This document shows, in pieces, positions 61,416 through 64,000 of a DNA stretch of 64,000 bases (positions are counted from its first letter, which is position 1; each line of letters begins with the position of its first letter). A program made the translations under genes and the position numbers. Source of the stretch: CAYSQW01 sp964433135 (lineage in GTDB: Bacteria; Acidobacteriota; Aminicenantia; Aminicenantales; Aminicenantaceae); NCBI GenBank assembly GCA_964433135.1, contig CAYSQW010000011.1:12923-76922 (forward strand). The letters run 5' to 3'. The notes beneath the pieces are model-generated. The model was not told the DNA's origin and searched no databases. It was given only the letters and a program-made list of their open reading frames with translations.

Positions 61416-61664
61416 ATGGAAATCGAATGGGATGGCAAAAAGGCGATTTCCAATAAGAAAAAGCATGGAATCGATTTCCCGGATGCCGTTTCCGTATTGG
61501 AGGATGAACGGGCCATCACAATGAGTGAGGATATTGCTGAAGAACAACGATTCGTGACCATCGGTATGGTTTATACGCGGCGTTGAGCCCGTATTCGTCT
61601 CATATCGGCAAGGAAAGCGACAAAAAATGAGATAAAACAATATAAAGGTGAGTTCAATGGATAA
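61416..61664 (+). pseudogene. brnT: BrnT-family RNase toxin with premature TGA
   Basis: MEIEWDGKKAISNKKKHGID and FPDAVSVLEDERAI match the start of BrnT toxins, ribonucleases of the RelE-like fold. After VTIGMVYTRR a TGA occurs at 61584-61586. The same frame then continues ARIRLISARKATKNEIKQYK to a stop at 61662-61664, the normal BrnT end. About nine residues usually found before VYT are also missing. The toxin is therefore probably inactive. The start at 61416 is preferred over the upstream ATG at 61368, which precedes the promoter. It overlaps brnA by 8 bp, as in intact loci. Confidence 0.75.
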
Positions 61665-61926
61665 AGAATATGATTTCAGCAGGGGGGAAAGGGGAATCGT
61701 GATCAACACCCCCAAGGGGAAAACGCGCATCACGATTAGAATTGATGATGATATCCTGGATTGGTTCCGACGGCGGGCGCATGAATCAGGCGGAGGGAAC
61801 TATCAGACTCTTATCAATATAGCCCTGAGGGAATCCATAAACGCAAAAAGGGAACCGCTGGATGAAATGCTGCGTCATGTCATACGCGAGGAATTATCCG
61901 CATATGACTTGAAACGCGAGAAATGA
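61657..61926 (+). CDS. brnA: BrnA-family antitoxin
   Basis: The 89-residue protein has the BrnA pattern: GKTRITIRIDDDILDWFRRR is the ribbon-helix-helix DNA-binding motif with the DILDWFR helix, followed by NYQTLINIALRESIN. Acidic and basic C-terminal residues complete it. The ATG at 61657 overlaps the end of the brnT frame. As the toxin reading frame is broken, the antitoxin may be a leftover or may retain repressor activity on its own promoter. Confidence 0.85.
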   Translation: MDKEYDFSRGERGIVINTPKGKTRITIRIDDDILDWFRRRAHESGGGNYQTLINIALRESINAKREPLDEMLRHVIREELSAYDLKREK

Positions 61927-62000
61927 GACTTCGTTTCGACCAATGAATCATCAATGGATCGGATCTCATTGATAATCGAGTAAACCATTTTTGTTGAGCT

Positions 62001-62134
62001 TCAATAATGATAGCGGGCTTGCAGGAAATCGATGCGGTCATCTTTAACGAGATAAACCAGTCGATGTTCCTCGACCAGACGCCGGGGGCCAGATATTTCA
62101 AAGGCTCGGGTTTGCCTTTTCCATTGATTCGCTG
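62001..62134 (-). pseudogene. Remnant of a YoeB/RelE-type toxin, frameshifted
   Basis: One frame reads QRINGKGKPEPLKYLAPGVW and SR, and the next frame continues EEHRLVYLVKDDRIDFLQAR to YHY and a stop. Together they match the last third of YoeB-type toxins (GKGKPEPL, then W-S-R, E-H-R-L-V-Y and a final YHY). The N-terminal two-thirds and any YefM antitoxin are absent. It starts right after the stop of the kinase gene and points the same way. Confidence 0.7.
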
Positions 62135-62135
62135 G

Positions 62136-64000
62136 TTATTCCCCAGCCGACAGGTTCATCCGGCGCAGGAGGTCCTGGAAGTGCGGATCGTCGCTGAGAA
62201 GATCGACAAAAATGGGTTCCCCCGTGTAAGGCATGTTGGGATCTCCGATCTCAACCCCTTTCTCCAGCCATTCCAGGGTTTTTTCCGTTTCTCCGGCAGC
62301 GGCATAAAGATAGGCAATGAACCAGGGCGAGAAATAGACCTGCAGCGAGATCGCGGCCAGGGTTTCCGCCGCGGCGTTCATCGCCCCCGGGTAGCCGCCC
62401 GTTTCGTATCCGCTCGACATGGCCTCGACGACCGGGGTCAGCTCCAATGCCGCATAAAATGCTTTCGCCTCTTCCAGTGCATCATCATATCGCCTCCTCA
62501 AGTGGGACGTTTCCCAGAGAACAGCAAGCGCCTGGGGATTATTGGGTGCCGTCCTGAGCGCTAGGCGAGCCTGAGCAACGGCCTCGTCATATCTTCCCAG
62601 GAGTAACAGAGTATTGGCATAGTTGCTCATGGACAGCGAATTGAGGGGGTCCAATTCCAAGGCTAACGCTCCCTGGGCCGCGGCCTCCTCGTTACGGTTC
62701 AGATAACACAACAGAGTCGAGTAATACATCCGGCCCATGGCATGGTTGGGATTGAGATCGAAGGCCCGAAGGAATGAGGCCTCTCCCTCTTGCCAATCCC
62801 ATTCGAACCAGGTTTTCATGCAGGCCATGGCAAAATGAGCTTCCGCCAGGGTGTCGTCTAATTCCAGGGCTTTGAGGAGGTAGGACTTCGCTTCCGGCAG
62901 AACCTCGCCGGGTGGAGCCAGCCCTATTTGCGCCCGTGTCCCCAGGGCTAGAAACATCCCCGCGTGGGCCAGGGCGTAATCCGGATCCTGCCCCAGGGCG
63001 GCTTCGAAGTACTTTTGGGCTGTTTCCAAATCCGGTGGAGAGAGCTTGTACCAGTGGGACCAACCCAATAGACAGGCCTCGTAGGCCTTGGGATTGACTT
63101 GGCGCACCTTGGAGAACCGTGTTGCTTCATCTGTCGTCAGCTTGACCTGGAGTTTGCCGGCGATTGCCTTGGCGATCTCTCCGTACATCATCAGCACATC
63201 GGTCCCGGCCCGTTCGTAGGTCTCCGCCAAGAGGTTCCGTTCCTCGGGGAGCGCATCGAACAACTGCAACTGGATTCGCACATTTTCTCCGACCTGGTGA
63301 ACGGCTCCCTCCACCAAGGCGTCCACGTTCAATTCCCTGGCGATCTCCGGCAGGGATTTGTTCGTATCCTTGTACCTCATGATCGTTGTCCGGGAAATGA
63401 CCCGTCTTAATCCGTTGATCTGGGCCAGCTGGCCAATCAACTCATCGGTTACTCCGTCCACAAAATCTTCCTGCGCCGCATTGCCCGTGCGGTTCTCGAG
63501 GGGGAGGACAGCGATGGAATCAATGGCTTCCGCCCCACCGGGGAGAAACATCAGGATCAAAGCGGCTGCCAGGATGACCAATCCACCTGCGCCTGTGTAC
63601 AAGACCGCCTTGCTCCGCTTGCGAACCTTCTCTCTCCTGAGTCTCACTCTGATCTCTTCGGGAACGATTCCCGCGGCGATGGATTTGAGGTCGTTAATGA
63701 GGTCATCGATTTTCCGGTACCGCTTGTCAGGGTCCTTCTCCAGCGCCTTGTTGACGACCTCTTCAATGGATTTGGGGATGTCGGATTTGAATTCCGTGAT
63801 CGGTTTGGGTTTTTCCTTAAGGATGGAATGAATCACGGACTGTTCATGCTCACCCTTGAAAGGCAGCTTCCCGGTAAGCATTTCGTAAAGGACCACGCCG
63901 AATGACCAGATGTCTGTCCGGTAATCCACCTCTTCCCCCTGGGTTTGTTCGGGGGACATGTAAGCCACCGTGCCCATGGTGCTGCCTTCCCTGGTGAGCA
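62136..64000 (-). CDS. Ser/Thr protein kinase with TolB-N-like and TPR domains, N-terminus off the window
   Basis: The visible 621 residues begin inside the kinase activation segment (LTREGSTMGTVAYMSPEQ, DIWSFGVVLYEMLTGKLPF). A juxtamembrane basic stretch and one membrane span (AVLYTGAGGLVILAAALILM) follow. The outer part starts with SIAVLPLENRTGNAAQEDF and DELIGQLAQINGLRRVISRT, a TolB-N-like/FlgO-type module, then about eight tetratricopeptide-like repeats (ALGQDPDYALAHAGMFLALG, ALELDPLNSLSMSNYANTLL). This architecture is common in Acidobacteriota. It presumably senses an outside signal and phosphorylates cytosolic targets. The catalytic loop itself lies beyond base 64000. Confidence 0.93.
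   Translation of the reverse strand, partial: LTREGSTMGTVAYMSPEQTQGEEVDYRTDIWSFGVVLYEMLTGKLPFKGEHEQSVIHSILKEKPKPITEFKSDIPKSIEEVVNKALEKDPDKRYRKIDDLINDLKSIAAGIVPEEIRVRLRREKVRKRSKAVLYTGAGGLVILAAALILMFLPGGAEAIDSIAVLPLENRTGNAAQEDFVDGVTDELIGQLAQINGLRRVISRTTIMRYKDTNKSLPEIARELNVDALVEGAVHQVGENVRIQLQLFDALPEERNLLAETYERAGTDVLMMYGEIAKAIAGKLQVKLTTDEATRFSKVRQVNPKAYEACLLGWSHWYKLSPPDLETAQKYFEAALGQDPDYALAHAGMFLALGTRAQIGLAPPGEVLPEAKSYLLKALELDDTLAEAHFAMACMKTWFEWDWQEGEASFLRAFDLNPNHAMGRMYYSTLLCYLNRNEEAAAQGALALELDPLNSLSMSNYANTLLLLGRYDEAVAQARLALRTAPNNPQALAVLWETSHLRRRYDDALEEAKAFYAALELTPVVEAMSSGYETGGYPGAMNAAAETLAAISLQVYFSPWFIAYLYAAAGETEKTLEWLEKGVEIGDPNMPYTGEPIFVDLLSDDPHFQDLLRRMNLSAGE

Noticed and set aside
1..64000. 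CRISPR arrays, rRNA, complete insertion sequences
   Set aside because: No regular spaced repeats, no conserved rRNA segments and no transposase motifs were seen on either strand.

Overview
The window looks like a piece of a draft or metagenome-assembled genome: a run of ten N sits at 40321-40330 and several genes carry single-base lesions. The gene set suggests an anaerobe or facultative anaerobe of the Acidobacteriota type, possibly near Candidatus Aminicenantes. The signs are FtsX-like permeases without an adjacent ATPase, one next to a PadR regulator, a Ser/Thr kinase fused to tetratricopeptide repeats, many secreted M28/S41/amidohydrolase enzymes, NrfHA and a flavodiiron protein. This placement is inference. 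No rRNA, tRNA, CRISPR array, complete insertion sequence or phage gene was seen.

Left end (1-9535): a minus-strand polyamine operon (speD, pyruvoyl-type arginine decarboxylase, speE) is divergent from argF. It is followed by an ArsR regulator coupled to a Cys-rich protein, a YegS-like lipid kinase, an exported amidohydrolase, two overlapping flavodoxin-like genes and an SDR.

Centre-left (9639-14220): this is the most interesting locus. A MarR regulator with a palindrome inside its own promoter precedes eanB, eanA, sufS and sufE, packed with overlaps. EanA-type (EgtD-like) histidine methylation and EanB-type rhodanese chemistry form the oxygen-independent ergothioneine route. The SufS/SufE pair would provide a local persulfide source. 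Catalase, a flavodiiron protein and NrfHA elsewhere in the window fit a picture of an anaerobe coping with oxidative and nitrosative stress.

Middle (14289-39263): a GH36 alpha-galactosidase-like gene with a G7-tract frameshift, an SSS symporter preceded by a 31-residue membrane protein, catalase, two paralogous exported M28 peptidases flanking a PadR/FtsX-permease pair, a methyltransferase, a lipoprotein with a caspase/gingipain-like His-Cys dyad, two PLP enzymes around an Lrp regulator, a degenerate M24-like lipoprotein and nrfHA.

Right part (39264-64000): a scarred AT-richer zone contains a frameshifted HEAT-repeat gene, a SnoaL-like gene broken by the assembly gap, and cupin-FprA. Next come an Fe-S protein, a second amidohydrolase, a second FtsX permease, an S41 protease, a DUF1579 protein, an HpcH aldolase and a DUF21 protein. 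An ankyrin-MBL fusion follows, bracketed by beta-propeller gene remnants, then an amidase, an acyl-ACP thioesterase, a quinone-reductase-like enzyme, a serine hydrolase, decayed BrnTA and YoeB toxin loci, and a Ser/Thr kinase running off the right edge. A ~55-bp imperfect hairpin repeat occurs twice (55600 and 59929).
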